Source of the DNA: an uncultured Dokdonia sp.
GTDB taxonomy: Bacteria; Bacteroidota; Bacteroidia; Flavobacteriales; Flavobacteriaceae
Assembly: GCA_937124495.1 (NCBI GenBank)
Contig: CAKZKZ010000385.1
Span: 1-10,575 of the forward strand
DNA length: 10,575 nucleotides
Direction of reading: 5' to 3'
Shown: positions 1 through 7,173 of the stretch, piece after piece
Layout: every line of letters starts with the position of its first letter
Position numbering within the stretch: position 1 is the stretch's first letter
Notes under the pieces: model-generated
Told to the model about the DNA's origin: nothing
Database searches by the model: none
Seen by the model: the letters and a program-made list of their open reading frames with translations, nothing else
Translations under genes and position numbers: made by a program

Positions 1-1092
1 CACTTTTTTGAAGGCATTATGAAAGCTCGATTTAGACTTAAATCCTGTTTCTAATGCAATAGAAAGTATCGTGTATTTATCAAACTCTGGATCTAGCAAT
101 AATTGTTTTGCAAGACCTATACGTTGCTGATTTATATAATCTGTAAAACTATAATTAGAATGATTATTCACAATCTGTGATAAATAATTTGCACTTATAT
201 TTAGTTTAGCTGCTGTATAATCAAGAGATAATTGTGGATTGAGATATAATTTTTCTTCTATAATAAGTTTTTCAAAATTTGCATAGAGGTCACTATTTGT
301 TTTCTTTTTTTCTGAAGTTAGGTTTTCTAAAACTTGCGGTTGTATAAAGGACTTTTTTTCAAGCTTAGTAATTTTTTTTCTAATAACTTTTTGTTCTTTA
401 AAAAGCTTAGCTCTAAAAATAGCGGCGTATGCAATCCAATATATTAAGAAAGATATGGTAATCCAGAGTGGATAATATTTATAAAATCCTGGTAAAGAGA
501 TGTAGTGATTTCCTAAAAGTAAAAATATAATAGTTGCTATGGCTGTAATTAAGGTGATTTTTAACCACTTTGTTTTGATACTTACTTGAGTGTATTTTTT
601 GTTTTTTACATTTCTTTCGTAAAGGTATATCTCTCTGAAAATGAGTGTTAAGAAAAGGATGTTTAATAATAGAAGGACAATTCCCAAGTAAGAATTGAAT
701 GTTCTTTTATAAACGTCCTCCCCATGATAGATAGTGTAAAATATATACCTTGATATAGTTACTATGCAAAAAGGGGTAAGTACAAGGACTATTCTTTTAA
801 ATGTAATTTGTTTTTGGAGATATGCCCGTACAAAGAGGTAGAAAAATGGTCCCACAAACATTTCAAATAAGAAATAAGATTTTGTTAAAACGGGAGAATT
901 CGTTAATATTTTTACATCATATAACCAATATTGTGAATTACTAAGAGATAATGCAAGTACTGTAAGTGCTAAAAAAATATGCAGTTTTGTATTGTATTTC
1001 TTTTGAAAAAAAATATAAAAACTAAAAATAAATCCATGAATAACACCAAAAGCGATGATGCTATTAAAAATATTAAAATGAAATTCGTCCAT
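1..1092 (-). CDS. Membrane-anchored AraC-family transcriptional regulator (7TM sensor + HTH), 3' end cut by window edge
   Basis: The frame is open from an ATG at 1092 to the window edge (364 codons, no stop), beginning MDEFHFNIFNSII. Residues 1-224 hold seven hydrophobic segments, at about 8-29, 36-52, 71-90, 99-117, 132-151, 175-192 and 207-224. A lysine-rich linker (about 227-266) follows, then a C-terminal AraC/XylS DNA-binding domain. Its first helix-turn-helix is near 288-316 (LSLDYTAAKLNISANYLSQI) and its second near 340-364, with the typical IALETGFKSKSSFHNAFKK signature. Only about 10-30 terminal residues should be missing. Known of the family: in Bacteroidota such proteins are thought to sense a signal at the inner membrane and control transcription directly. 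The ligand and targets cannot be read from the sequence. The gene has its own 265-base upstream gap after the bestrophin gene, so it is probably transcribed separately. Confidence 0.9.
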   Translation of the reverse strand, partial: MDEFHFNIFNSIIAFGVIHGFIFSFYIFFQKKYNTKLHIFLALTVLALSLSNSQYWLYDVKILTNSPVLTKSYFLFEMFVGPFFYLFVRAYLQKQITFKRIVLVLTPFCIVTISRYIFYTIYHGEDVYKRTFNSYLGIVLLLLNILFLTLIFREIYLYERNVKNKKYTQVSIKTKWLKITLITAIATIIFLLLGNHYISLPGFYKYYPLWITISFLIYWIAYAAIFRAKLFKEQKVIRKKITKLEKKSFIQPQVLENLTSEKKKTNSDLYANFEKLIIEEKLYLNPQLSLDYTAAKLNISANYLSQIVNNHSNYSFTDYINQQRIGLAKQLLLDPEFDKYTILSIALETGFKSKSSFHNAFKKV

Positions 1093-1322
1093 CAAGATTT
1101 AGAGAATTATATAAAGTATGAATTCAATTGATCACACAATATAATATAAAACGTATGACTATATTTTATTCTTTTTTTTAAATGGTCTTTAGAACATAAA
1201 AACGATACATATTGTTAGTTTAACGAGGGTTTAAAACTAAAAATGAAATATAAGGAACACGATCATTTCTTTTTGTAAGATGGATTGATCAATAGCTATT
1301 ATTTGTTGATGTACATTGTTAT

Positions 1323-1338
1323 CGCTTTCGTGAAAGCG
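1323..1338. repeat. Palindromic intergenic repeat, copy 1 (CGCTTTCGTGAAAGCG)
   Basis: A 16-base palindrome with a single mismatched central pair, 20 bases past the stop of the bestrophin gene. It belongs with the perfect core GCTTTCGCGAAAGC at 2443-2456 and the extended version at 4913-4935. There is no following T-tract on the minus strand, so it is not a textbook intrinsic terminator, although it could form a short hairpin in RNA. Confidence 0.7.
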
Positions 1339-1357
1339 TACTGTAGTATTTGCTCTT

Positions 1358-2413
1358 TTAGAATTGTGTATGGTGTCTTACAGGAAATTGCACTGGAATA
1401 TCTTCTAAAGATTCTCCAAGATTCTGTCGTAAATCAATCTCAATACCTCTTGCAATTGTAGAAATTGGAACATCATTTGCTGTCCCTTCAAATGGATTTT
1501 CGCCAGTCCTTCCTATACGTTCCATCGTATGGAAAACCCAAGCAACAATCACATAGAAAGGAATTGTTAACCATACAAAGAGTTTCCCAATCAACGGACT
1601 TTTGTCTATAAATTCAGCACCAATTTCAGCAAATTGAGGTACAAGTGCTAATGGTAGCAATAACACAAAAATCCACATAAAGAAATGATTGAGTGTTGCA
1701 AAATGCCTTGGATATGGGAAGTTTTTGATACGCTCACTTTTTCCTTGTAACGTAAAGAGTTCTTGTAGTACGCCTTCTAACTCTAAAAATGAAAACTCCC
1801 AAATATGACCTTTCTCTTTTAGCTCTTTTAAATGATGTGATTGTAGATATAACAAAGCTGTTTGTTTGTTATTTTTACTCATGACATAGGCATAATCACT
1901 ATCAGAAATATATGAAAGGATATCTTTCTCTAAGGTGCTATCTTTTTCTGGAGGACGTATATTCCATTCACGATTTGTTTTATGATTGGATGTTGTTTCC
2001 CATGGTTTTTGCATACGCATTGCATGACGTAAAGCTGTCATCCAAGCAATATGCCTATAGGTGAGTGCTTTGATTTCTTTTTGGAGTTCTTGATCTGTAA
2101 CCGATGTTTTTGTATGCTCATTTGTCACCATATCTTGTACATACATACCTAAAGTTCTAGACGTATTTACAATCCCTCCCCATATTTTTCGAGCTTCCCA
2201 AATGCGTCCATAAGCTGCATTGTTTTGAAAACCAATTACAAAGGCAACGGCTGTACCAATTAAGGCTAGAGGAGTCCATGGTATTTTTAGCCAAGCAATA
2301 TCTAGAAAAAAATAAGCTGCAACCCATGCAGTAATAATAATAATAAAGGCAACTGTTTCAAATCGGGTCCACCAGACCATTTGAAATGAAGTGTATGTTT
2401 TTTTGATGTACAT
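1358..2413 (-). CDS. Bestrophin-family ion channel (bestrophin/UPF0187)
   Basis: 351 residues, close to a full-length bacterial bestrophin-like protein. Visible family hallmarks are the N-terminal region with WWTRFE (14-19), a first membrane block (about 21-62), and the highly conserved FQNNAAYGRIWEARKIWG (62-79), which corresponds to the FRNNxAYxRWWE signature of the pore/neck. Later come the NFPYPRH motif (231-237), a second membrane block (about 240-260 and 277-296), and GENPFEGTANDVPI (304-317), the acidic cluster conserved in the family. Known of the family: pentameric inner-membrane channels; animal members are Ca2+-activated chloride channels, while a characterised Klebsiella homologue is cation-selective. 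Ion selectivity therefore cannot be assigned. The ATG at 2413 has no clear ribosome binding site, but it gives the expected short N-terminus. Flanking gaps of 265 and 180 bases suggest a single-gene transcript. Confidence 0.93.
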   Translation of the reverse strand: MYIKKTYTSFQMVWWTRFETVAFIIIITAWVAAYFFLDIAWLKIPWTPLALIGTAVAFVIGFQNNAAYGRIWEARKIWGGIVNTSRTLGMYVQDMVTNEHTKTSVTDQELQKEIKALTYRHIAWMTALRHAMRMQKPWETTSNHKTNREWNIRPPEKDSTLEKDILSYISDSDYAYVMSKNNKQTALLYLQSHHLKELKEKGHIWEFSFLELEGVLQELFTLQGKSERIKNFPYPRHFATLNHFFMWIFVLLLPLALVPQFAEIGAEFIDKSPLIGKLFVWLTIPFYVIVAWVFHTMERIGRTGENPFEGTANDVPISTIARGIEIDLRQNLGESLEDIPVQFPVRHHTQF

Positions 2414-2442
2414 GTTATAAAGATATGAAATATGAAGGGTAC

Positions 2443-2456
2443 GCTTTCGCGAAAGC
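2443..2456. repeat. Palindromic intergenic repeat, copy 2 (GCTTTCGCGAAAGC)
   Basis: A perfect 14-base palindrome located 30 bases upstream of the bestrophin start codon, in the gap after the S41 peptidase gene. It has the same core as the copies at 1323-1338 and 4913-4935. The placement would suit a protein-binding site as well as a structural repeat; the sequence does not decide between them. Confidence 0.75.
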
Positions 2457-2593
2457 CTATATCAGCATATAAATAGTATTAAAAATGAAATCAACTCTTT
2501 TTTAGAATATGTCTGTAATCAATCTTTCTTTAGTAAGGAAGTATGCTCTTTGATACTTTTATAAGGCTGTATATAAATTGATGTATGTACTTT

Positions 2594-4804
2594 TTATTCC
2601 GATTTGTGTATGATTTCAATCGCTTTTTCTAATAACTCGTCCTTGCCGTTCTTGATACCATCAATCGTTGGTGTGATTTCTATGTCTGGAATAATACCAA
2701 TTCTTTGCGTTTCTGTACCATCTGGGTAATACATCCCGTTTCCAGAAATTCTAGTTAATAACCCCCCTGGTAGATATATAGACGAAACGCTTCCATCAGC
2801 TCCAGCGGTAGTGCTTCCTATTACCGTCGTATTATTTCCTGCTCTAAATGCCATTGTGGTAAATTCTGCTTGACTCTGTGAAACTTCATTCACCAATATG
2901 ATCAACTTGCCTTTATATATTTCACTACCATTTCTGATTTTTAGAGGTTCTGTAAACGTGAATTCTCCAGGGATATCTTTATTAAACTTTGCTATTTTAA
3001 CAAATGAAGTTGGTGAAGAAACGAAATAAGACCCTAATGTATAAGGTACAAATGTAGATGGGTAGTTTCTAATATCTATAATAATCCCTTTTGTATTCTT
3101 AAACGTTTCTTTTATGATAGGTATCTCTTCTTTTTTAATATATTCTAATGTGACATACCCAATATTTCCATCAAGAAGCTTATAGGAAGGTTCATCAGTC
3201 CATCGATACCATTTCATATTCAAATCGTCTTTTTTATAAAGTGGTAAAATATGCTGACTTTCTTTAGTATTCGAAATGTAGGTAACCGTACTATTTTCTT
3301 TCCTAGAGCGTAAAAGATCCTTTGAAATATCTCTCCGTTGAGCAACGTCATTTGAAGCTGGATAATATGGGCTAATACTATCCAGTATAGCAGCTACAGG
3401 TTTCCCATTTATATGTGTAATGACATCGCCGATATCAAGTTTGGAAATATCTTTTAATTCAGGATTATAGTAGTCGGTCACTACTAATTGATTTTCTATA
3501 AACTGAACTTTAAAAGGAGCATAAAACGTTCCTTTTTTCTTCTCTACATTGTTAAAACCGATGATCGTGGTTGCATGTGTGTCATTGATAGCACTTATAA
3601 GCTCCATACAGGCTAATTCATACCCTAATTTATTTTTTGAATGTATAAACTTTGGGATAAATTCTTTTAAAACGTCATTCCAATTTTTATCTGCTATGTT
3701 TTTATGAGGAAAATAATAATGAATCATATTCCAATACCTGTAAAGAGACAGTAATTTAAATCCACCATCATCGAAGGACATAGAATAATAATGGTTTTCA
3801 TTTAAAAATTTTGGATTTCCTGCACCAGCACGACCTATATAAAAGTGCTTTCCTTGAAATCTATTTTGATAGATCTCATGTAGTTTGTTTTTTAATGCAG
3901 TTTGGATGTCAAATTCATTGAACCATGCCATGTCTGGTTTTACAACCGCATCTTCCATCACTTCTTTACAGGTTGAGCATGTCTCAATTTCCCCATATTT
4001 CTGTATCCAGGTAAGAAGTACTTGATCCCTTTCATTGTTGTTTTTTGCATCTAAATATCTTGGTAGTATGCGAAATAACTCATAATCCCAATTATAATTT
4101 CCTGTCCCCACTTCAGGGTGGTGATATTTTAAAAATCCCCAAACTTTACCTAATAAATCTAAATTACTGATGTGCTCTTCTGTAAGTTCAGGGAATTCAA
4201 TCTTAGAGTCTAAATCAAATTCTTTATCTAAAGCTGCGTTGTCAGGAAGTATTTCTTTTTCTTTTAACGTTTGAATATCCTGACCATCTATGGTTACTAT
4301 AAAATCATCAAACCATGCTTCGCCTTTACCTGTCATAATTCCTGCTACAATGATTCTTTCAGCATTTTCAGGGTAGGGTAGTGTCACTGAGTATTTTTGC
4401 CAATCTTTTGTACCATGGATATGCTGTTTTTCCATATTATCAAAAGCCATTATTTCATTATTCCCATCTATTCTGAGCATAAGTCCGCTAAAGCCTTCTT
4501 CAACGTTTTTAATTTTCATATAACCTTCAAGTTTAATAGATGTTCCTTTATAATTAGCAGGAATGTTGTAAGCAATACAGCCAAAAGAATCTTCATTTCC
4601 TTTAGACGTTATTTTTGACGCGTACTCTCCAGAATGTACATGAACGCTATCTGCCTCTAAGGTGTAATCTCCCCACTCAAACCAATCTTTAGGGAATTCT
4701 AAGGAAGAATCGTAAGTTTCAAAATCTAAATTGAATTTTTTATGTGTCTGAGGGGCACAGCTAATCAAAAGAAATGATGCTATAATTAGAATCGTTTGTT
4801 TCAT
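2594..4804 (-). CDS. S41-family (C-terminal-processing/tricorn-like) peptidase, lipoprotein
   Basis: 736 residues. The N-terminus is a lipoprotein signal (MKQTILIIASFLLISC, lipid-carrying Cys16), placing it in the cell envelope. Residues about 24-175 look like a beta-sandwich (carbohydrate-binding-like) domain ending GEAWFDDFIVTIDG. A helical region follows (about 205-415). The stretch NDTHA with His410 matches the D-x-H position where S41 peptidases of the tricorn type carry their histidine. A PDZ-like segment is at about 440-500 (LDIGDVITHINGKPV, 456-470). The peptidase core runs from about 545 to 735: GIIIDIRNYP (573-582), then SQSQAE with probable nucleophile Ser644, then GSTTAGADG (663-671). 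The lysine of the Ser/Lys dyad of Prc/CtpA would fall in that last loop and is absent, so a tricorn-like Ser-His mechanism is inferred. Many Bacteroidota encode such proteins; the substrate is unknown. The start is fixed by the signal peptide. Confidence 0.92.
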   Translation of the reverse strand: MKQTILIIASFLLISCAPQTHKKFNLDFETYDSSLEFPKDWFEWGDYTLEADSVHVHSGEYASKITSKGNEDSFGCIAYNIPANYKGTSIKLEGYMKIKNVEEGFSGLMLRIDGNNEIMAFDNMEKQHIHGTKDWQKYSVTLPYPENAERIIVAGIMTGKGEAWFDDFIVTIDGQDIQTLKEKEILPDNAALDKEFDLDSKIEFPELTEEHISNLDLLGKVWGFLKYHHPEVGTGNYNWDYELFRILPRYLDAKNNNERDQVLLTWIQKYGEIETCSTCKEVMEDAVVKPDMAWFNEFDIQTALKNKLHEIYQNRFQGKHFYIGRAGAGNPKFLNENHYYSMSFDDGGFKLLSLYRYWNMIHYYFPHKNIADKNWNDVLKEFIPKFIHSKNKLGYELACMELISAINDTHATTIIGFNNVEKKKGTFYAPFKVQFIENQLVVTDYYNPELKDISKLDIGDVITHINGKPVAAILDSISPYYPASNDVAQRRDISKDLLRSRKENSTVTYISNTKESQHILPLYKKDDLNMKWYRWTDEPSYKLLDGNIGYVTLEYIKKEEIPIIKETFKNTKGIIIDIRNYPSTFVPYTLGSYFVSSPTSFVKIAKFNKDIPGEFTFTEPLKIRNGSEIYKGKLIILVNEVSQSQAEFTTMAFRAGNNTTVIGSTTAGADGSVSSIYLPGGLLTRISGNGMYYPDGTETQRIGIIPDIEITPTIDGIKNGKDELLEKAIEIIHKSE

Positions 4805-4912
4805 GGTTGCTTTTAACGTGTGAGAAGGTATTTGTATATGATGTGTTGCAAATTTTTTGAAGAAAATTATTTCATAATGTTATTAAAAATAGCACTTTTT
4901 ATTGTTGTTATT

Positions 4913-4935
4913 CTTGCTTTCGCGAAAAGTGCAAG
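4913..4935. repeat. Palindromic intergenic repeat, copy 3 (TTTCGCGAAA core with CTTGC/GCAAG flanks)
   Basis: The core TTTCGCGAAA (4918-4927) is perfect, and the arms CTTGC (4913-4917) and GCAAG (4931-4935) extend the dyad with three unpaired bases on one side. A wider inverted repeat, GCACTTTT (4893-4900) with AAAAGTGC (4925-4932), overlaps it. It lies between the lipoprotein stop and the S41 peptidase start, about 110 bases upstream of the latter. Confidence 0.65.
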
Positions 4936-4973
4936 CAGCTCTTTCTCCTTTGATTAACTATTTTCTCTAACAC

Positions 4974-5462
4974 CTATTTATCTAGCTCGTTTTCTAGTTC
5001 TACCCATTTCTTTTCAAAAAATAACGTAGTTTTCTTTCCTACACTATCGGTAGCAACGGCTTTTACAAAGCGATCATCATGGCTTTGGTACTTGATACGT
5101 AGTTGGCTATATATACTTAATTCGTAATGCGCTCCTACGGGTAATTTAAAAGGGTTATTTTCTACATCATTGGTAAAGACGGATAGTAAAAATAAACGTT
5201 GTGATAAGGTATCTGGTTGTGCATACCCAAAGATTCTATGATCTTTTTTCATGTTAGCATTTAGATACAATAACCCATCAGAGACATACGCCTTTGATAT
5301 TTGATCCCCAGATCTACGCACGCTTTGTGCATGTGCAAGATCAATACTATCAATCATAGAAACGATAAGAGTTTCTTCTTCAATCTTGTCAAGCGTTGTT
5401 TGCTTGCAAGAGGTTACGGTAACAAGTATGAAAATAGGGAGGAGGTATATAATTTTTTTCAT
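4974..5462 (-). CDS. Small lipoprotein of unknown function (162 aa)
   Basis: Chosen start: ATG at 5462, giving MKKIIYLLPIFILVTVTSCK, a clean lipoprotein signal with Cys19 after V-T-S. A longer reading from a TTG at 5507 would put 15 charged and polar residues in front of the signal peptide and is rejected. The mature part (about 140 residues) has no motif I recognise. It is mixed alpha/beta with a run LLYLNANMKKDHRIFGY (residues about 64-80) and a charged C-terminus, FFEKKWVELENELDK. Inferred location is the outer or inner membrane on the periplasmic side. It starts 72 bases after the small membrane protein gene at 5534-5728 and may share a transcript with it. It is followed by a 169-base gap before the S41 peptidase. 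Confidence 0.8.
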   Translation of the reverse strand: MKKIIYLLPIFILVTVTSCKQTTLDKIEEETLIVSMIDSIDLAHAQSVRRSGDQISKAYVSDGLLYLNANMKKDHRIFGYAQPDTLSQRLFLLSVFTNDVENNPFKLPVGAHYELSIYSQLRIKYQSHDDRFVKAVATDSVGKKTTLFFEKKWVELENELDK

Positions 5463-5533
5463 GGTATGTGTAAATATGTATAAGACTCGTTTAGTGATTT
5501 TAAACAATACATTATATACGGAGTGATATGTCG

Positions 5534-5728
5534 TTAAATTATTAATCCATAAAACGTTCTATAGCAACTGTAGCAACCATCTAAGTCGTGTGCGAATTGT
5601 ATTAAAAGCTCATACATTGGGACGACCATAAAAATAACAGTAAGGATAGAAGCAACAAATTTAATACCTAAAGAAACCTTTTTAGTCTCAATGTATTCAA
5701 GATCAATCGTGTTATAATTAGGGTCCAT
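5534..5728 (-). CDS. Small single-pass membrane protein, unknown function (64 aa)
   Basis: 64 residues from an ATG at 5728. A polar N-terminus (MDPNYNTIDLEYIETKK) is followed by one hydrophobic segment (about 18-45, VSLGIKFVASILTVIFMVVP) and a short tail with a CYSC pair (Cys52 and Cys55) that could be a disulfide or metal site. No family is recognised. It sits 68 bases after the 125-residue gene upstream and 71 bases before the lipoprotein start, which is compatible with a three-gene transcript. It is supported as a real gene by its membrane-protein composition, its spacing between neighbours and the absence of any competing frame. Being short, it remains only moderately certain. Confidence 0.6.
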   Translation of the reverse strand: MDPNYNTIDLEYIETKKVSLGIKFVASILTVIFMVVPMYELLIQFAHDLDGCYSCYRTFYGLII

Positions 5729-5796
5729 ACTGAACAGGTTTATATTTTAAAATTAGGCATTTATTTTGAGATACATCTACCTAGATTTACTTTAAA

Positions 5797-6174
5797 TTAA
5801 TGTGCGTCAAATACAAATCCGTATTTAGCAGATTCAATAACTAAAAATATGAGTTTCATTGCTATATAAGTAGATGTTATACCAATACCAAACTGAAAAA
5901 GCAAATAGGGCTTATTCTTCACTTGGTATTCTGAGATAATATTTTCGTTTGACGTAAGTTGGAAAATTGGATTTCCAATAAGTTTTTTCCAACCATCTTT
6001 ATAAACATATTTGATATTATAATCAGTATCATTGATCTTGAAATTATGATTTGTAGTTAAGAAATTCCATTTTTTATGTACTGCGGTATCATCAATAAAA
6101 ACCGTTTCTTTTCCAATGAAACTTCTTTCAATTAAAACATTTTTGTTTTCAATTTCTATTTCTATGAGTTTCAT
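5797..6174 (-). CDS. Hypothetical membrane-tethered protein with a beta-rich N-terminal domain (125 aa)
   Basis: 125 residues starting at the ATG at 6174 (MKLIEIEIENKNVL). Residues 1-80 alternate beta-prone strands, including GKETVFIDDTAVHKKWNF (21-38) followed by HNFKINDTDYNIKY (43-56). The spacing of G-K..V.+D...V.K.W.F...F.I reminds me of the repeat in FAIM1-type beta-sandwich proteins, but this is a resemblance by eye only. A single hydrophobic segment (about 90-114) follows, with a short tail, FVFDAH. The beta domain is therefore probably cytoplasmic or periplasmic and tethered by a C-terminal helix. It is likely the first gene of a small cluster with the 64-residue membrane protein and the lipoprotein, because a 318-base gap precedes it. 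Confidence 0.7.
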   Translation of the reverse strand: MKLIEIEIENKNVLIERSFIGKETVFIDDTAVHKKWNFLTTNHNFKINDTDYNIKYVYKDGWKKLIGNPIFQLTSNENIISEYQVKNKPYLLFQFGIGITSTYIAMKLIFLVIESAKYGFVFDAH

Positions 6175-6227
6175 GTTTTTCGATTTTTTAGATTCATTTG
6201 TATGACGCTAAAAAATATTTTTGTTAC

Positions 6228-6251
6228 ACATCAACTCTCAGCAGTTGATGT
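6228..6251. promoter_or_regulatory. Inverted repeat upstream of the 125-aa gene (ACATCAACT / AGTTGATGT)
   Basis: Perfect 9-base arms separated by 6 bases (CTCAGC), lying 54-77 bases before the start codon at 6174. No T-run follows on either strand, so it is not an intrinsic terminator. It could be an operator for a dimeric regulator or a hairpin in the 5' leader of the downstream gene. Confidence 0.4.
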
Positions 6252-6381
6252 ATCATATCTACTATAGTGGTTTGTATATAGAGCCTAGTATTTGAAAATG
6301 AGTTCATTACTTCAGTTGAATACAAGGGCGATTTAGTACATACTAGATTGTGTTATTAACATTGAGTAACTATTATGATTG

Positions 6382-6389
6382 CAAACGTA
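6382..6389 (-). promoter_or_regulatory. Possible Bacteroidota -7 promoter element (TACGTTTG)
   Basis: On the minus strand this reads TACGTTTG, an exact match to the TAnnTTTG -7 consensus of Bacteroidota housekeeping promoters. The nearest upstream TTG (6415-6417) is about 25 bases away, longer than the usual spacing of about 19, so the -33 partner is poor. If real it would drive the 125-aa gene with a leader of about 200 bases containing the inverted repeat at 6228-6251. Confidence 0.25.
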
Positions 6390-6437
6390 ATTTATTGCTT
6401 ATTGAATAAGATAACAAAAGAGAACAACGTAAAGAAT

Positions 6438-6475
6438 CTTTGTGAGTAAGGGAGAACTACTAATAAATTTTATAG
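6438..6475 (-). repeat. Interspersed 3'-flanking repeat, divergent copy 1
   Basis: On the plus strand it contains TTTGTGAGTAAGGGAGAACT, differing by one base from the core shared by the copies at 8142-8229 and 9637-9724. The next 16 bases match the 9637-9724 copy at 11 positions. Weaker similarity continues toward 6421. It begins 17 bases after the stop of the ABC ATPase gene, in the same orientation and position as the other copies relative to their upstream genes. Confidence 0.75.
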
Positions 6476-6492
6476 CTGTAAACAACCATTAT

Positions 6493-7173
6493 TTATTTTA
6501 ATTCAAGCTTATCAATTCGAGTTCCAATGGTAAATTCTTTCATTTCCGCTTCAAGGTTATTAAAATCTTCTTGTGCTACTTTCCGTATGATTTCCCCACC
6601 TTTCAGTAGATAAATCTCATCGCACGTATCTGCTAATGTTGAAAATATATGAGAAGAAATAATAATCGTTTTGTCTAGCTTTTGATACCTTTTTATAATT
6701 TCTGTTATCACTAAATTACTTTGTATATCAACACCATTAAAAGGTTCGTCTAGAATAAATACATCATTTTCTTGTAAGAGTATGGCTGTTAGAGCCAATT
6801 TCTTTTTCATTCCTGTAGAATATGTCGAAGCATATTGATGTAGTGGTAAATCAAATATGTTTTTGTCTTCAATATTTGATAATTTTATTTGTCTTGCATT
6901 GGCAAGTAATTGTATATATTCTTTTCCAGTAATTTTAGAGAAAAAGAACGGTTCCGTTAGTAAAAGACCTAAATGATCTTTTAGTTGATTAAAGTCAGAT
7001 GAAATAGAGCCTTGATACGTTTCAAGTCCTGAAATACATCTAAATAGGGTTGTCTTTCCTGCTCCATTTTCTCCAACAATTCCATACGTTTTTCCTTTCT
7101 TAAACTCTAATTCTATTGTATTAAGAACTTGCTTTTTGCCGTAAAACTTTGATAGTTTTTCAATTTTAATCAT
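6493..7173 (-). CDS. ABC transporter ATP-binding protein
   Basis: 226 residues, a complete single nucleotide-binding domain. Walker A is GENGAGKTT (34-42, Lys40). The Q-loop position reads LLTEP, with Glu74 in place of Gln, as is common in the drug/bacteriocin-export and resistance branch. The signature is YSTGMKKKL (118-126), a common variant of LSGGQ in that branch. Walker B is DVFILDEP (137-144, catalytic Glu143) and the H-loop is SSHIF (His175). It would sit on the cytoplasmic face and power the permease encoded just upstream: its ATG at 7173 lies inside the last codons of that gene (8-base overlap), which implies translational coupling. The substrate is unknown; export or self-protection is an inference from the branch, not from a motif. 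A copy of the interspersed repeat follows the stop codon. Confidence 0.92.
   Translation of the reverse strand: MIKIEKLSKFYGKKQVLNTIELEFKKGKTYGIVGENGAGKTTLFRCISGLETYQGSISSDFNQLKDHLGLLLTEPFFFSKITGKEYIQLLANARQIKLSNIEDKNIFDLPLHQYASTYSTGMKKKLALTAILLQENDVFILDEPFNGVDIQSNLVITEIIKRYQKLDKTIIISSHIFSTLADTCDEIYLLKGGEIIRKVAQEDFNNLEAEMKEFTIGTRIDKLELK

Larger units (their letters stand above)
6175..6492. other. 318-base intergenic region between the ABC ATPase and the 125-aa gene
   Basis: There is no credible coding frame on either strand. From the ATPase side it holds the most divergent copy of the interspersed repeat (6438-6475), a possible Bacteroidota -7 promoter element on the minus strand (6382-6389) and a 9-base-stem inverted repeat (6228-6251). 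The remaining AT-rich sequence shows nothing I can name. Confidence 0.7.

Noticed and set aside
2539..2558. Hairpin AAGTAT/ATACTT after the S41 gene as a terminator
   Set aside because: The stem is only six AT-rich pairs with an 8-base loop, and no T-run follows in the direction of transcription.
4397..4618. Plus-strand open frame inside the S41 peptidase gene
   Set aside because: It is fully antisense to a well-supported gene, with no recognisable protein features. The same applies to plus-strand frames at 5301-5483, 7710-7940, 8605-8844, 9855-10088 and 10145-10381.
5463..5507. N-terminal extension of the lipoprotein from a TTG codon
   Set aside because: It would bury the clear lipoprotein signal peptide that begins at the ATG at 5462.
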